From: Candidatus Amarobacter glycogenicus
GTDB lineage: Bacteria; Chloroflexota; Dehalococcoidia; Tepidiformales; Tepidiformaceae
NCBI GenBank assembly: GCA_016719395.1
Contig: JADJZF010000003.1
Coordinates: 62,001-126,000 of the forward strand
Length of the DNA stretch: 64,000 nucleotides
Reading direction: 5' to 3'
Made by a program: the position numbers and the translations under genes. Every line of letters begins with the position of its first letter. Position 1 is the first letter of the stretch. This document shows, in pieces, positions 8,960-17,031 of the stretch. The notes beneath the pieces are model-generated. The model was not told the DNA's origin. It ran no database searches and saw nothing but the letters and a program-made list of their open reading frames with translations.

Positions 8960-10216
8960 ATGTCCAAGCGACCCCTCGAAGGTCTCCGCGTCGCCGACTT
9001 CTCGTGGTTCGGGGCCGGCCCGATCGCGGCCAACACACTCTGCCACTTCGGCGCAGAAGTCGTGCGTATCGAATCCGAAACCAAAGTCGATGGCATCCGC
9101 ATGGTCCATCCCTTCGCGATGAACCCGGACGGCACGTTCAAGTCCGGCTACAACGTCTCGGGGTACTTCAACAACTACAACACCGGCAAGCTTTCGATGT
9201 CGCTCAACCTGAACACCGAGAAGGGCCAGGAGATCGGTTACCGCATCATCGAGAAGAGCGACTTCTTCCTCACGAACTTCACGCCTCGAGTCGTGGACAA
9301 GTGGAACCTCCGGTACGACCAGATCACGAAGGTGAACCCGAGCATCATCGCCGCGTACGCGCCGATGCAGGGGCTCGAAGGACCACACCGCGATTTCCTT
9401 GGCTTCGGGGCGGTTCTGACTCCTGTTACCGGCATCAGCGAGATGTCGGGCTTCCCGAATCGCCCACCCTTCGGCATCGGGACGAACTACCCGGATTATG
9501 TCATTAACCCCGGTCACACGGTGACGGCCATGCTGGCTGCGCACCGCTACAGGCTAAAGACCGGAAAAGGCCAATGCGTCGAGCTCCCGCAACTCGAATC
9601 GGTCGTAAACGCCCTCGGGACGGCTGTGGCGGAGCGGCTCGCGAACGGCACGAACCCGACGCGGACGGGCAACCGCCACCCGGCGTATTCGCCGCACGGC
9701 GCTTTCCGCTGCGCCGACGACCCGGGTTCGGTGAACTCGCCGGACCGCTGGGTGGTGGTGGCCTGCCGCGACGACGCTGAGTGGATGCGGGTGGCTGGCG
9801 TGCTGGGGCACGGTGACATCGCCCAAGACGGCAGGTTCAACTCGCTTGTCGCACGCAAGGACAACGAGGACGAACTCGAAGGACTGGTCAACTCCTGGAC
9901 GGCGGGCTGGAAGGCGGAAGAACTCTGCGCGGCGCTGCAGGCGGCCGGAGTACCCGCAGGCGTGGTGCAAAACGCCCAGGACATGCTGGATCGGGACCCA
10001 CACCTGAAGGATCGGGAGTACTACCAGTACGTCGAGCACGCGGAAGCCGGGCGCGAGGCGCACGACAGCCCGGCGGCAAGGCTCTCGGAGACACCCGGCT
10101 GGGTGCCCGGGCCGGCTCCACTGATGGGCGAACACACAATGGACGTGTGCGAGCGGATCATCGGCCTGACGATGGATGAGATCGCCGACCTGCTTGCCGA
10201 AGGCGTGCTGGTGTAG
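8960..10216 (+). CDS. CoA-transferase family III (CaiB/BaiF-type), second copy
   Basis: 418 residues from the ATG at 8960, which has GAAGGAG just upstream; the open frame extends further 5' but that part overlaps the previous gene and is not family-like. The N-terminus LEGLRVADFSWFGAGPIAANTL and HFGAEVVRIESETK match family III, and the C-terminus LLAEGVLV is typical. It diverges strongly from the preceding paralogue. Third gene of the nitronate monooxygenase operon. Substrate unknown. Confidence 0.87.
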   Translation: MSKRPLEGLRVADFSWFGAGPIAANTLCHFGAEVVRIESETKVDGIRMVHPFAMNPDGTFKSGYNVSGYFNNYNTGKLSMSLNLNTEKGQEIGYRIIEKSDFFLTNFTPRVVDKWNLRYDQITKVNPSIIAAYAPMQGLEGPHRDFLGFGAVLTPVTGISEMSGFPNRPPFGIGTNYPDYVINPGHTVTAMLAAHRYRLKTGKGQCVELPQLESVVNALGTAVAERLANGTNPTRTGNRHPAYSPHGAFRCADDPGSVNSPDRWVVVACRDDAEWMRVAGVLGHGDIAQDGRFNSLVARKDNEDELEGLVNSWTAGWKAEELCAALQAAGVPAGVVQNAQDMLDRDPHLKDREYYQYVEHAEAGREAHDSPAARLSETPGWVPGPAPLMGEHTMDVCERIIGLTMDEIADLLAEGVLV

Positions 10217-10315
10217 GCGCCTCCGGATGGCCCTGCGGGACGCTCCCAGCGACCGTTTCCGGAGCGTGCCTTTCGCTGTGTTAAGATTGCGGCGAACCCG
10301 CCAAGGAGCGACACC

Positions 10316-10885
10316 GTGTCCCTCGTCATCGCGCTCATCGTCATCGCCGTTGTTGTCGTCGCCATCGTCGCATGGGTGATTGGCATCTATAACGGCCTCG
10401 CCCGCGCCCGCATCCGCGTCAAGGAAGCCTGGTCGGGCATCGACGTCCAGCTGAAGCGCCGCAGCAGCCTGATCCCGAACCTCGTGGAGACGGTGAAGGG
10501 CTATGCCGCGCACGAGAAGGAAGTGCTCGAGAATGTGACGCGGGCTCGCGCCATGCTGGACCGCGCAGCAACACCGGGCCAGGCCGCCCAGGCCGACAAC
10601 ATGCTGACCGGTGCGCTCCGGTCGCTGTTCGCCGTCGCCGAGGCCTATCCGGACCTCAAGGCGAACACGAACTTCCTCGAACTCCAGCGCGAACTGACCG
10701 ACACCGAAGATAAGATCGCGTATTCGCGCCAGTTCTATAACGGCAACGTCCGCGTCTACAACGAAAAGACTGCTACCGTCCCTTCGTCGATCATCGCCGG
10801 GATGTTCCACTTCGAACCGGCTGAGTTCTACGAAGCGGAAGAAGCCGCGAGAGAAGACGTCAAGGTTTCGTTCGGCACGAACTAA
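10316..10885 (+). CDS. lemA: LemA family protein
   Basis: 189 residues from a GTG at 10316 preceded by AAGGAGCG. One N-terminal membrane span (residues 2-23) is followed by the conserved block YNGLARARIRVKEAWSGIDV, then RRSSLIPNLVETVKGY and YSRQFYNGNVRVYNEK, which define the family. LemA proteins have a long helical cytoplasmic or periplasmic domain; their biochemical role is not settled. It is followed by a small gene and by an HtpX-like protease, a pairing common in bacteria. Confidence 0.92.
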   Translation: MSLVIALIVIAVVVVAIVAWVIGIYNGLARARIRVKEAWSGIDVQLKRRSSLIPNLVETVKGYAAHEKEVLENVTRARAMLDRAATPGQAAQADNMLTGALRSLFAVAEAYPDLKANTNFLELQRELTDTEDKIAYSRQFYNGNVRVYNEKTATVPSSIIAGMFHFEPAEFYEAEEAAREDVKVSFGTN

Positions 10886-10889
10886 CTTC

Positions 10890-11066
10890 GTGACGGCGCA
10901 GATCGACCGTTTGCGCTGGCACCAGGACCGACGATCGACCATGAATGCCGAAGAATCGAAGCGAATTGAGATGCGGTTTGAGCGGGACATCGCCGTCCTG
11001 GCCGGGCCGGCGCCGATCGGTCGAGCAATCGACGCAACCAGTCCCGCGGCGCATGCCTCGCCATGA
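10890..11066 (+). CDS. Small coupled ORF between lemA and htpX
   Basis: 58 codons from a GTG at 10890, or 41 from an ATG at 10941 in the same frame. The product is charged and probably helical in its first half (ESKRIEMRFERDIAVL) and Ala/Pro-rich after that. It begins 5 bases after the lemA stop, and its TGA overlaps the htpX ATG by 4 bases, the same coupling seen at real junctions in this window. No family is recognised. Overlap and position are the only support, so it could be chance. Confidence 0.45.
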   Translation: MTAQIDRLRWHQDRRSTMNAEESKRIEMRFERDIAVLAGPAPIGRAIDATSPAAHASP

Positions 11067-11998
11067 CCTTGCCCTCCGCTCCCATCCCCGGCTCCACCCT
11101 CGTGTACGACCGGATCTCGGCGAACAAACGGACGACGTGGCTGATGATGATCGGATTCGTCGTCATCCTGACGGCGTTGATTGGGCTCGCTGCTTACGCG
11201 CTCGGCCTGGGACTGGGCGTGATGGGTTTCGTCGGGATCGCGCTCATCGTTTACGCGCTGTTTTCGTACTGGGCATCGAGCAGCATCGTGCTTTCCATTT
11301 CGGGGGCGCATGAAGTTACCAAGGAAGAAGAGTGGGAATTCGTCCGGCGGGTGGAGAACCTATCGATCGGCTCCGGGCTACCCATGCCGCGCACCTGGGT
11401 GATCGAGGACTCCGCCCCGAACGCGTTCGCGACGGGCCGGGACCCGAACCATTCACATGTGGTTGTAACCCGAGGCCTGCTGGACAAACTGGAGCCAATC
11501 GAACTCGAAGGCGTGCTCGCGCATGAGCTGTCCCACATCGGCAACTATGACATCCGCGTGATGACCCTGGCGGTCGTCCTCGCCGGGCTCATCGCCCTCG
11601 TGAGCGACTTCTTCCTCCGGTGGAGCTTCATGGGCGCCGGCGGCCGGAAGGGCGGCAAAGACAAAGGTGGCGGCGGGCTGGGAATCATCATCATTATCCT
11701 GGCCGTCGTCGCGGCCATCCTTGCGCCGATCATCGCCCAGGCGATCAAATTCGCGGTCAGCCGCCAACGCGAATACCTGGCCGATGCGAGCGGCGCGCTC
11801 CTCTGCCGGCATCCGGAGGCACTGGCCCGGGCGCTGGAGAAGATTGCGCTCGACCCGGAACCGCTTGAGGCGGCGAACAAAGCGACCGCTCACCTCTACA
11901 TCTCCAACCCGCTGAAAGAACACCAGAGCTTCCTGAACAACCTGTTCAGCACGCATCCACCGACGGAAGAGCGCATCCGGCTGCTACGAAGCATGTAG
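11063..11998 (+). CDS. htpX: HtpX-like M48 membrane metalloprotease
   Basis: 311 residues. Two N-terminal membrane spans (about residues 27-75) precede the zinc motif HELSH in EGVLAHELSHIGNYDIR at about residue 155, and the third ligand region REYLADASGALL follows a further pair of hydrophobic segments. A glycine/lysine-rich cytoplasmic-type loop (GGRKGGKDKGGGG) separates the later spans. M48 proteases of this type degrade or process membrane proteins. Co-transcription with lemA is supported by spacing. Confidence 0.9.
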   Translation: MTLPSAPIPGSTLVYDRISANKRTTWLMMIGFVVILTALIGLAAYALGLGLGVMGFVGIALIVYALFSYWASSSIVLSISGAHEVTKEEEWEFVRRVENLSIGSGLPMPRTWVIEDSAPNAFATGRDPNHSHVVVTRGLLDKLEPIELEGVLAHELSHIGNYDIRVMTLAVVLAGLIALVSDFFLRWSFMGAGGRKGGKDKGGGGLGIIIIILAVVAAILAPIIAQAIKFAVSRQREYLADASGALLCRHPEALARALEKIALDPEPLEAANKATAHLYISNPLKEHQSFLNNLFSTHPPTEERIRLLRSM

Positions 11999-12052
11999 CG
12001 CAGGTCCCGGGCGCGCACTATCCCCCTTCGCGGACCGCCGTATGACGCAGCG

Positions 12053-12095
12053 TTTCGGCCCATTAGGCCCAGTCCAATTGGGTCTTTCGGCCCAT
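12053..12095 (+). promoter_or_regulatory. Direct repeat of TTTCGGCCCAT upstream of the leader transcript
   Basis: Two exact 11-base copies at 12053-12063 and 12085-12095, start to start 32 bases, about three helical turns. A -10-like TATAT lies at 12124-12128 with no recognisable -35. The arrangement suits activator binding next to a weak promoter. Inference. Confidence 0.4.
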
Positions 12096-12178
12096 GGTGC
12101 GGCGGTGCGGGGGGTCTATTCTCTATATGGAACAAAGACCACCCAGGACGGGGGTCGAGGGAAAAGGAGGAACAGGAA

Positions 12179-12241
12179 ATGACCAGGACAACCGGTCTCC
12201 GCTTCCACGCCCTCTACCGAGTCTGGATCGTGCAGAGATAA
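12179..12241 (+). CDS. Putative leader peptide 1 (20 aa)
   Basis: ATG at 12179 with an excellent Shine-Dalgarno sequence (AAGGAGGAAC, 12164-12173; 8-base spacing). The product contains Phe, His, Tyr and Trp within ten residues (RFHALYRVWIVQR) and is basic. It lies in a 600-base stretch without a long gene, upstream of a strong terminator and of the HpaB-family gene. Could be a regulatory leader or a small functional peptide. Confidence 0.4.
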   Translation: MTRTTGLRFHALYRVWIVQR

Positions 12242-12285
12242 AGGCGAGACAGCCGGTAGCCCGCCAGGATGGGAGGTTCGTCCAG

Positions 12286-12336
12286 ATGAAACTCAGAGTC
12301 CATGCGAAGAATCGCTGGTGGTTCGGTCCGCAATAA
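12286..12336 (+). CDS. Putative leader peptide 2 (16 aa, tandem Trp)
   Basis: ATG at 12286 after GGGAGG (12271-12276; 9-base spacing). The peptide ends NRWWFGPQ, encoded with adjacent TGG TGG TTC codons, as in tryptophan or aromatic attenuator leaders. The terminator is 155 bases further on, longer than in classical attenuators. A role in sensing aromatic aminoacyl-tRNA is inference. Confidence 0.35.
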   Translation: MKLRVHAKNRWWFGPQ

Positions 12337-12491
12337 GGCTCGCAAGGGCCAGGCACAGCGCCCCAGTCCCGGCAGCACCAGGTAGCTACGCAAACGCTTA
12401 GCGGTTGCCCCTGACGGAAGGTGCCCGCGGCGCTCCCCTCGGGAGGAAATGCTCAGAACGGATCCGGGATTGAAGGGCGGAGCAAACACAC

Positions 12492-12525
12492 AACAGGCCT
12501 CGTGACCAGCGAGGCCTGTTTCTTT
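12492..12525 (+). terminator. Strong intrinsic terminator upstream of HpaB-family gene
   Basis: AACAGGCCTCG (12492-12502) pairs perfectly with CGAGGCCTGTT (12510-12520), 11 base pairs around a 7-base loop, followed by TCTTT. It has no gene immediately upstream other than the small ORFs at 12.18-12.34 kb, so it ends that short transcript or acts as an attenuator for the gene at 12617. Between 12337 and 12491 I see only an imperfect hairpin near 12394-12412. Confidence 0.8.
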
Positions 12526-12616
12526 GTTCCCGGCACCCTGTTCCAGAGGCAGCTAGACTATCCCGGCCAACGGTATTGGCCCGCGGCAATCCACCAGCGA
12601 GGACAACCTGAGCCAC

Positions 12617-14056
12617 ATGGGTCTCCGAACTCCGCAGCAGTACATCGACTCCATCCGCGACGACCGAACCGTCTTCTACCGCGGCGAGCAGGTCGCCGAC
12701 GTTACGACGCACCCGATCATCAAGAAGGCAGTCCATCACGCCGCGCTCGACTTCGAAATGACGGAGGACCCCGAGTACCGGGAACTCGCCGTCGTGAAAG
12801 AGGGCGGCGACGAGTACAGCCGCTACTTCAAGATCCCCGCGAGCACGGACGACCTCCTCAAGCGCAGCCAGCTCATCGAAGCTGCGACCGCCCTTGGCAA
12901 GACTCTGGTCGTCCTCGTGAAGGAGATCGGCACCGATGCGCTTTTCGCACTTCATCGCGTCTCCCGCCAGGTCGACCAGAAGTACGAGACCGACTACCTG
13001 CGGCGAGTCCAGGCCTTCTACAAACATTGCCGGGACAACGACCTCGCGCTTTCGGTCGCCCAGACCGACGTTAAGGGCGACCGGAGTGCAGGGCCCCAGA
13101 ACCAACCGCATCCCGACTACTACACACGGATCGTCGAGCGCCGGGCCGATGGAATTGTGGTCAGGGGCGCGAAGATCCACACGAGCTGCACGACCAACGT
13201 CAACGAACTCATCGTGCTCCCGACCCGGGCGATGTCGGAGGCCGACAAGGATTACGCGCTGGCGTTCGCTATCCCGGTGAATACGCCGGGGGTGAAACTC
13301 GTCGCGAGCCCGTACGGCGGCAGCCCGAAGAGCGAGTTTGACGCCCCCCTGAGCGCCGACCGGAAGATGATGGAGACGATCACCATCTTCGATGACGTGT
13401 TCGTACCATGGGACCGCGTGTTCATGGCCGGCGAGCACGATTTCGCGGCGGCGATCGCGCTTGGCTTCGTCGAGTACCACCGGTTCACCGCCGTCAGCTA
13501 CAAGCTTCCGCTCGTCGACGCGTTGATTGGGTCTGCCCTCCTGATGGCTGACATGAACGGCATTGCGAAGGCCGCCCACGTGCGCGACAAGATGATCTGG
13601 CTCATCAGCTACGCCGAAACGCTGCGCGCCCTGACGGAGATGGCTGCGATCCGCGGCACCGGCGATGCGGACGGCATTTTCGCGCCAGACGCATTGACCA
13701 CCAACATGGCGAAGTACCACTTCGCGCACCACTACCACGAGGCACTTCAGCACGTCCAGGACATCGCCGGCGGCATGCTCGTCACGGGACCTGGCGTGGA
13801 GGACTTCGCCAACCCGGAAACCGGCGACCTCCTGAGGAAGTACCTCGGCGGCCGCGCGGGCATCGACGGGGAAGTACGCACGCGAGCCATGAATATGGTC
13901 AGCGACCTGACGACGGGGGACTTCGGCGGCTACCACGCTGTCCTCGCGATCCACGCGGAAGGTTCGCTGGAGGCCGAGAAGCTCATGATCTCGCGCGCCT
14001 ATGATTCCCGCAGAACACTCGCCTATGCGAAGAAGCTGGCCGGTATCCAGGAGTAG
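12617..14056 (+). CDS. 4-hydroxyphenylacetate 3-hydroxylase (HpaB) superfamily flavoprotein
   Basis: 479 residues with an acyl-CoA-dehydrogenase-like fold. Conserved blocks: AQTDVKGDRS, DGIVVRGAKIHTS, FDDVFVPWDRVFM, VEYHR and QDIAGGMLVTGP. These are shared by two-component aromatic hydroxylases and by 4-hydroxybutyryl-CoA dehydratase (AbfD). The AbfD 4Fe-4S ligands are missing: no C-x3-C in the N-terminal half, and the Cys seven residues after the His of VEYHR is Tyr. It is therefore more likely an FADH2-dependent monooxygenase or isomerase than the dehydratase. A flavin reductase partner is not adjacent. ATG at 12617 has only a weak ribosome site. Confidence 0.8.
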   Translation: MGLRTPQQYIDSIRDDRTVFYRGEQVADVTTHPIIKKAVHHAALDFEMTEDPEYRELAVVKEGGDEYSRYFKIPASTDDLLKRSQLIEAATALGKTLVVLVKEIGTDALFALHRVSRQVDQKYETDYLRRVQAFYKHCRDNDLALSVAQTDVKGDRSAGPQNQPHPDYYTRIVERRADGIVVRGAKIHTSCTTNVNELIVLPTRAMSEADKDYALAFAIPVNTPGVKLVASPYGGSPKSEFDAPLSADRKMMETITIFDDVFVPWDRVFMAGEHDFAAAIALGFVEYHRFTAVSYKLPLVDALIGSALLMADMNGIAKAAHVRDKMIWLISYAETLRALTEMAAIRGTGDADGIFAPDALTTNMAKYHFAHHYHEALQHVQDIAGGMLVTGPGVEDFANPETGDLLRKYLGGRAGIDGEVRTRAMNMVSDLTTGDFGGYHAVLAIHAEGSLEAEKLMISRAYDSRRTLAYAKKLAGIQE

Positions 14057-14060
14057 CTGA

Positions 14061-14534
14061 ATGGCGGACAAGTCGACGGCGATACACGACCTGATGCGCG
14101 GATACGAGCAGTTCCGCGCCCCGCTCGAAGCGCTGGACGACGGGGCCTACGGCGAAACGTGGCTGGGAGAGTGGAACCTCTCCCAGCTCCTCGCCCACAT
14201 GGCGGGCTGGTACCGCGAAATGACGGCTGCCATCGCACGCACCAGTCGTGGAGAGCGCCCGACACCGGCCGGGGTCGACTACAGCGACGCCGATGCCTGG
14301 AATGCCACGTTCGCGACAAAGGCGGAGGCGGGACGCTCGGCACTTGCGGACTTCGATGCCGCCTACGCCGGGTATCTCGCGGCAGCCCGAGGGCTGCCCG
14401 AGGAGTTGTTCGGGCTGGCCGCCGAGGGAGGGCGCCCACTGATCGGGAACCGTCTCCTCCAGGGTGCCGGCGTTGGCCACTTCGAGGAACACCAGGCGGA
14501 ACTGACGGCCTGGATCGAGTCGCGCAGGGAGTAA
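14061..14534 (+). CDS. DinB/ClbS-DfsB family protein
   Basis: 157 residues forming the four-helix DinB-type bundle. The start (LMRGYEQFRAPLEALDD) and WNLSQLLAHMAGWYREM are typical of the ClbS/DfsB branch. Candidate metal ligands are His in LAHMAGW and the HFEEH segment near the C-terminus. Family members include metal-dependent thiol transferases and colibactin-type self-protection hydrolases; the specific activity cannot be read here. It starts 4 bases after the HpaB-family stop and is probably co-transcribed. Confidence 0.75.
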   Translation: MADKSTAIHDLMRGYEQFRAPLEALDDGAYGETWLGEWNLSQLLAHMAGWYREMTAAIARTSRGERPTPAGVDYSDADAWNATFATKAEAGRSALADFDAAYAGYLAAARGLPEELFGLAAEGGRPLIGNRLLQGAGVGHFEEHQAELTAWIESRRE

Positions 14535-14543
14535 GAGACGCTG

Positions 14544-15197
14544 GTGGAGATGCCGCTGTTCCCACTGCGCACCGTCCTTTTCCCGGGGATGCCGCTGCCG
14601 CTGCGCATTTTCGAGGACCGCTACAAGACCATGGTCCGGGAGCTCCTGGCGAGCGGCCGGGAGTTCGGGGTCATCCTCATCCGTGAGGGGCAAGAGGTTG
14701 GTGGTGGGGCAAGGCCTCATCGCGTCGGGACGTTGGCTCGCATTGAAGATGCCACCGAACTCCCGGGCGGCCGGTTCGCCATCGACACCCGGGGCACGCG
14801 CCGATTCCGCCTGCAGCGGATGCTGCGGCCGCGACCCTATCCGTACGGCGAGATCGAGATCATCGAAGAACCTTCGCCGGCGAACACGCCGCAACTCCAA
14901 CATGCGATGGAAACAGTGCGAACCACTTTCCCGCTCTATTTCCGGCTGGCGCTGTCGCTTTCGGACCAGTGGGCACAGGCTCTGAAGTTACCCGTGCGAC
15001 CGCACGAACTGGTTGACTTCATCGGCCCGTGGCTCCAGCTCGAGGAGGAGCCGAAGCAGCGACTGCTCGAGCTGGAAGCCGCCCAGGACCGGGTTGCCCA
15101 CCTTGCCGAAGTGCTGGACGACCTGCTGCTCCGCACGAGAGAGGAAGTCGAAGACCATCGGCGCACGAAGTACCGGGCGATCGGGTCCGGCAATTGA
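14544..15197 (+). CDS. LON peptidase N-terminal domain protein
   Basis: 217 residues from a GTG at 14544, beginning VEMPLFPLRTVLFPGMPLPL, followed by LRIFEDRYKTMVRELL and a beta-rich region ending in a helical bundle. This is the substrate-binding domain of Lon without ATPase or protease parts, found as a standalone protein in many bacteria and thought to bind unfolded proteins. It follows the DinB-like gene by 9 bases. Confidence 0.85.
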   Translation: MEMPLFPLRTVLFPGMPLPLRIFEDRYKTMVRELLASGREFGVILIREGQEVGGGARPHRVGTLARIEDATELPGGRFAIDTRGTRRFRLQRMLRPRPYPYGEIEIIEEPSPANTPQLQHAMETVRTTFPLYFRLALSLSDQWAQALKLPVRPHELVDFIGPWLQLEEEPKQRLLELEAAQDRVAHLAEVLDDLLLRTREEVEDHRRTKYRAIGSGN

Positions 15198-15269
15198 AGG
15201 GCCGGAGGGAAATGAAAGAGGATCCGCGGAACGCGGACCCTCCTCGTGCTGTTGCCGTCGTGCCTGCGA

Positions 15270-16482
15270 CTACGGCAGTGCGAGCATTCGTTCGAGAGCG
15301 ACGAGCGACCACTTCCGAGTCTCGGCGTCGACCTTCACTTCGTTGACGACCACGCCCTGGAGCAGCGCTTCGAGCACCCAGGCGATGTAGGCCGGGTGAA
15401 TTCGGTACATCGTGCTGCAAGGGCAGACCACGGGGTCGAGGCAGAAGACTGTCTTGTCCGGGTTCTGCGCGGCGAGGCGGTTCACAAGATTGATCTCCGT
15501 CCCCACAGCCCAGGTCGTGCCGGCGGGGGCTTCGCTGATCGCCTTCACGATCTTTTCGGTTGAGCCGTTGTCATCGGCGGCCTGGACCACGTCCCACGGG
15601 CACTCGGGATGGACAATGACGCGGACGCCGGGGTGCTCCTTGCGAGCCTTCTCGATCTGCGCGGCAGTGAAGCGCTGGTGGGTGCTGCAGTGCCCTTGCC
15701 AGAGGATGATCTTCGCCTTCTTAAGCTGCTCGGCGGTGACCCCCCGTGCGGCATTCGCCAGTTCCAGAGGACCATCTCATCGAGCGGGATACCCATCGCG
15801 TAGCCGGTGTTCCGGCCGAGATGCTGGTCCGGGAAGAAGAGGACCTTTTCGCCGCGCTCAAACGCCCACGTGAGCGCGCGTGCGGCATTGCTGGAGGTGC
15901 AGACGAGGCCTTCGCGTTCGCCGACGAACGCTTTCAGGGTGGCCGCGCTATTCATGTAGGTAACGGGCACGACGCTCGCACCCTCACCGAGCATCTCGTG
16001 GATTTCGTCCCATGCCTGGTACACGTCGTCGGGATCGGCCATGTCGGCCATCGAGCAGCCGGCGGCCATGTTTGGGAGGATGACCTTCACCTTCTCGGCG
16101 GTGAGGATGTCGGCGGATTCCGCCATGAAGTGGACGCCGCAGAAGAGGACGTATTCCAGCCCTCTTTCTCGGCGGCGTGGCGGGCCAGCTTGAAGCTATC
16201 GCCGGTGAAGTCAGCGAACTTGATGACCTCATCGCGCTGGTAGTGGTGTCCGAGCACCGTCAGCCGCGTACCGAGTTTGGCCTTTGCGTAGGCTATCCGC
16301 CGGTCCAACTCCTCGGGTGTCATCGCGAGGTATTCACGCGGGATGTCCTGCTGCCAGCTCACGAATGCCGGTTCCTCGGAAAGGGGGACCGGGATGAGCG
16401 CATCCGTCGGACAGGTGTCCGGATCGGTGTACATCACCAGCCTCTCGGCATAGTCGAGCGCCTTCGGCGTCAGGATAGCCAT
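15270..16482 (-). CDS. nadA: Quinolinate synthase NadA, two single-base frameshifts
   Basis: 4Fe-4S enzyme condensing iminoaspartate with dihydroxyacetone phosphate in NAD synthesis. The start at 16482 (MAILTPKALDYAERL) follows AGGAGGT. The sequence runs in three frames: N-terminal part with VLGHHYQRDEVIKFAD, middle with FMAESADILTAEKVK and FFPDQHLGRNTGYAMGIP, and C-terminal with DPVVCPCSTMYRI. Adding one G at the CCC of 16160-16162 and one at the C6 run of 15740-15745 gives a continuous protein with all cluster Cys (FCGVHF, GCSMAD, CPCSTM). Both breaks are homopolymer losses, so probably consensus errors. Two palindromic operators lie just upstream. Confidence 0.88.
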
Positions 16483-16496
16483 GCGGGACCTCCTGG

Positions 16497-16517
16497 TTAG
16501 TGTCACTCCTACACTAA
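16497..16517 (-). promoter_or_regulatory. nadA operator 1
   Basis: TTAGTGT-N7-ACACTAA, a perfect 7+7 inverted repeat of 21 bases starting 15 bases before the nadA start codon and next to its ribosome site. It shares the pattern TTnGTGTCA...ACACnAA with the second site. Confidence 0.6.
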
Positions 16518-16547
16518 GCCCTCGTCTACAGTGCCACGCCGTGGTAG

Positions 16548-16568
16548 TTCGTGTCAACCTGACACGAA
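16548..16568 (-). promoter_or_regulatory. nadA operator 2
   Basis: TTCGTGTCA-ACC-TGACACGAA, a perfect 9+9 inverted repeat, also 21 bases. Its centre is 51 bases from that of operator 1, about five helical turns. On the nadA strand it contains TTGACA, so it may overlap the -35. Confidence 0.65.
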
Positions 16569-16678
16569 GTGCCCGGAGGCGCCCCGGAAGATTTCTTCGT
16601 TTCCTCAGAGGAAGCGTGGGGACGCTGCTGGACGAAGGGCGCGCGCCACCGCCCGGCTGACACTCATCTCTTTCACCA

Positions 16679-16707
16679 GGAAGGTCGTCCCACCAGGGCG
16701 GCCTTCC
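16679..16707. other. Perfectly paired hairpin in nadA-distal intergenic region
   Basis: GGAAGGTCGTCC (16679-16690) pairs over 12 positions, two of them G-U, with GGGCGGCCTTCC, loop CACCA. A short T-run (GCGTTTC) follows on the plus strand only. It sits between nadA and the small-gene operon. The rest of 16569-16728 holds nothing recognisable. Confidence 0.4.
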
Positions 16708-16728
16708 GCGTTTCTCCTCAGAGACGCG

Positions 16729-17031
16729 TCAGCGCTTGCCGGTCCGCTGGATCCGGCGGCCCCATCCACGGTTCATCATCCAGCGAGAGGTGATCCGCGA
16801 GAAGCCGAAGCCGAGCAGGATCGCCCAGAACGTGAAGGCGACGTAGGTGAAGGGCGTATCGCCTGCAAGGCCGGCGATGAGGCCCATATACAGCCCGATG
16901 AAACCGCCGGCCGCGAAGGCGAAGTAGACGGGGAACGTCCGCCACTCCCACGCCGGTCTGGAGACGGGCTGCATGCCGCCCGGTGCCTGCACCGGCGATG
17001 ACGTTTTCTTGCGCCGCGTACGGGCGCTCAC
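16729..17031 (-). CDS. Small two-span membrane protein, hypothetical
   Basis: 100 residues. A basic, Pro-rich N-terminal tail of about 30 residues precedes two hydrophobic segments (YFAFAAGGFIGLYMGLIAGL and YVAFTFWAILLGFGF), and the C-terminus is strongly basic. No family is recognised. Its ATG overlaps the stop of the small zinc-finger gene upstream by 4 bases, so it is the last gene of a three-gene unit with two C4HC3 proteins. Confidence 0.6.
   Translation of the reverse strand: MSARTRRKKTSSPVQAPGGMQPVSRPAWEWRTFPVYFAFAAGGFIGLYMGLIAGLAGDTPFTYVAFTFWAILLGFGFSRITSRWMMNRGWGRRIQRTGKR

Noticed and set aside
12130..12520. Possible tmRNA, RNase P RNA or group II intron remnant in the 12 kb gap
   Set aside because: No tmRNA 5' or 3' core, no RNase P P4 consensus, no domain V-like hairpin, and RFHALY is too short to claim a reverse transcriptase.
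12617..14056. 4-hydroxybutyryl-CoA dehydratase (abfD)
   Set aside because: Lacks the three Cys that bind the 4Fe-4S cluster.
12398..14071. 557-codon frame antisense to the HpaB-family gene
   Set aside because: Shadow of third-position GC; the plus strand has all family motifs.
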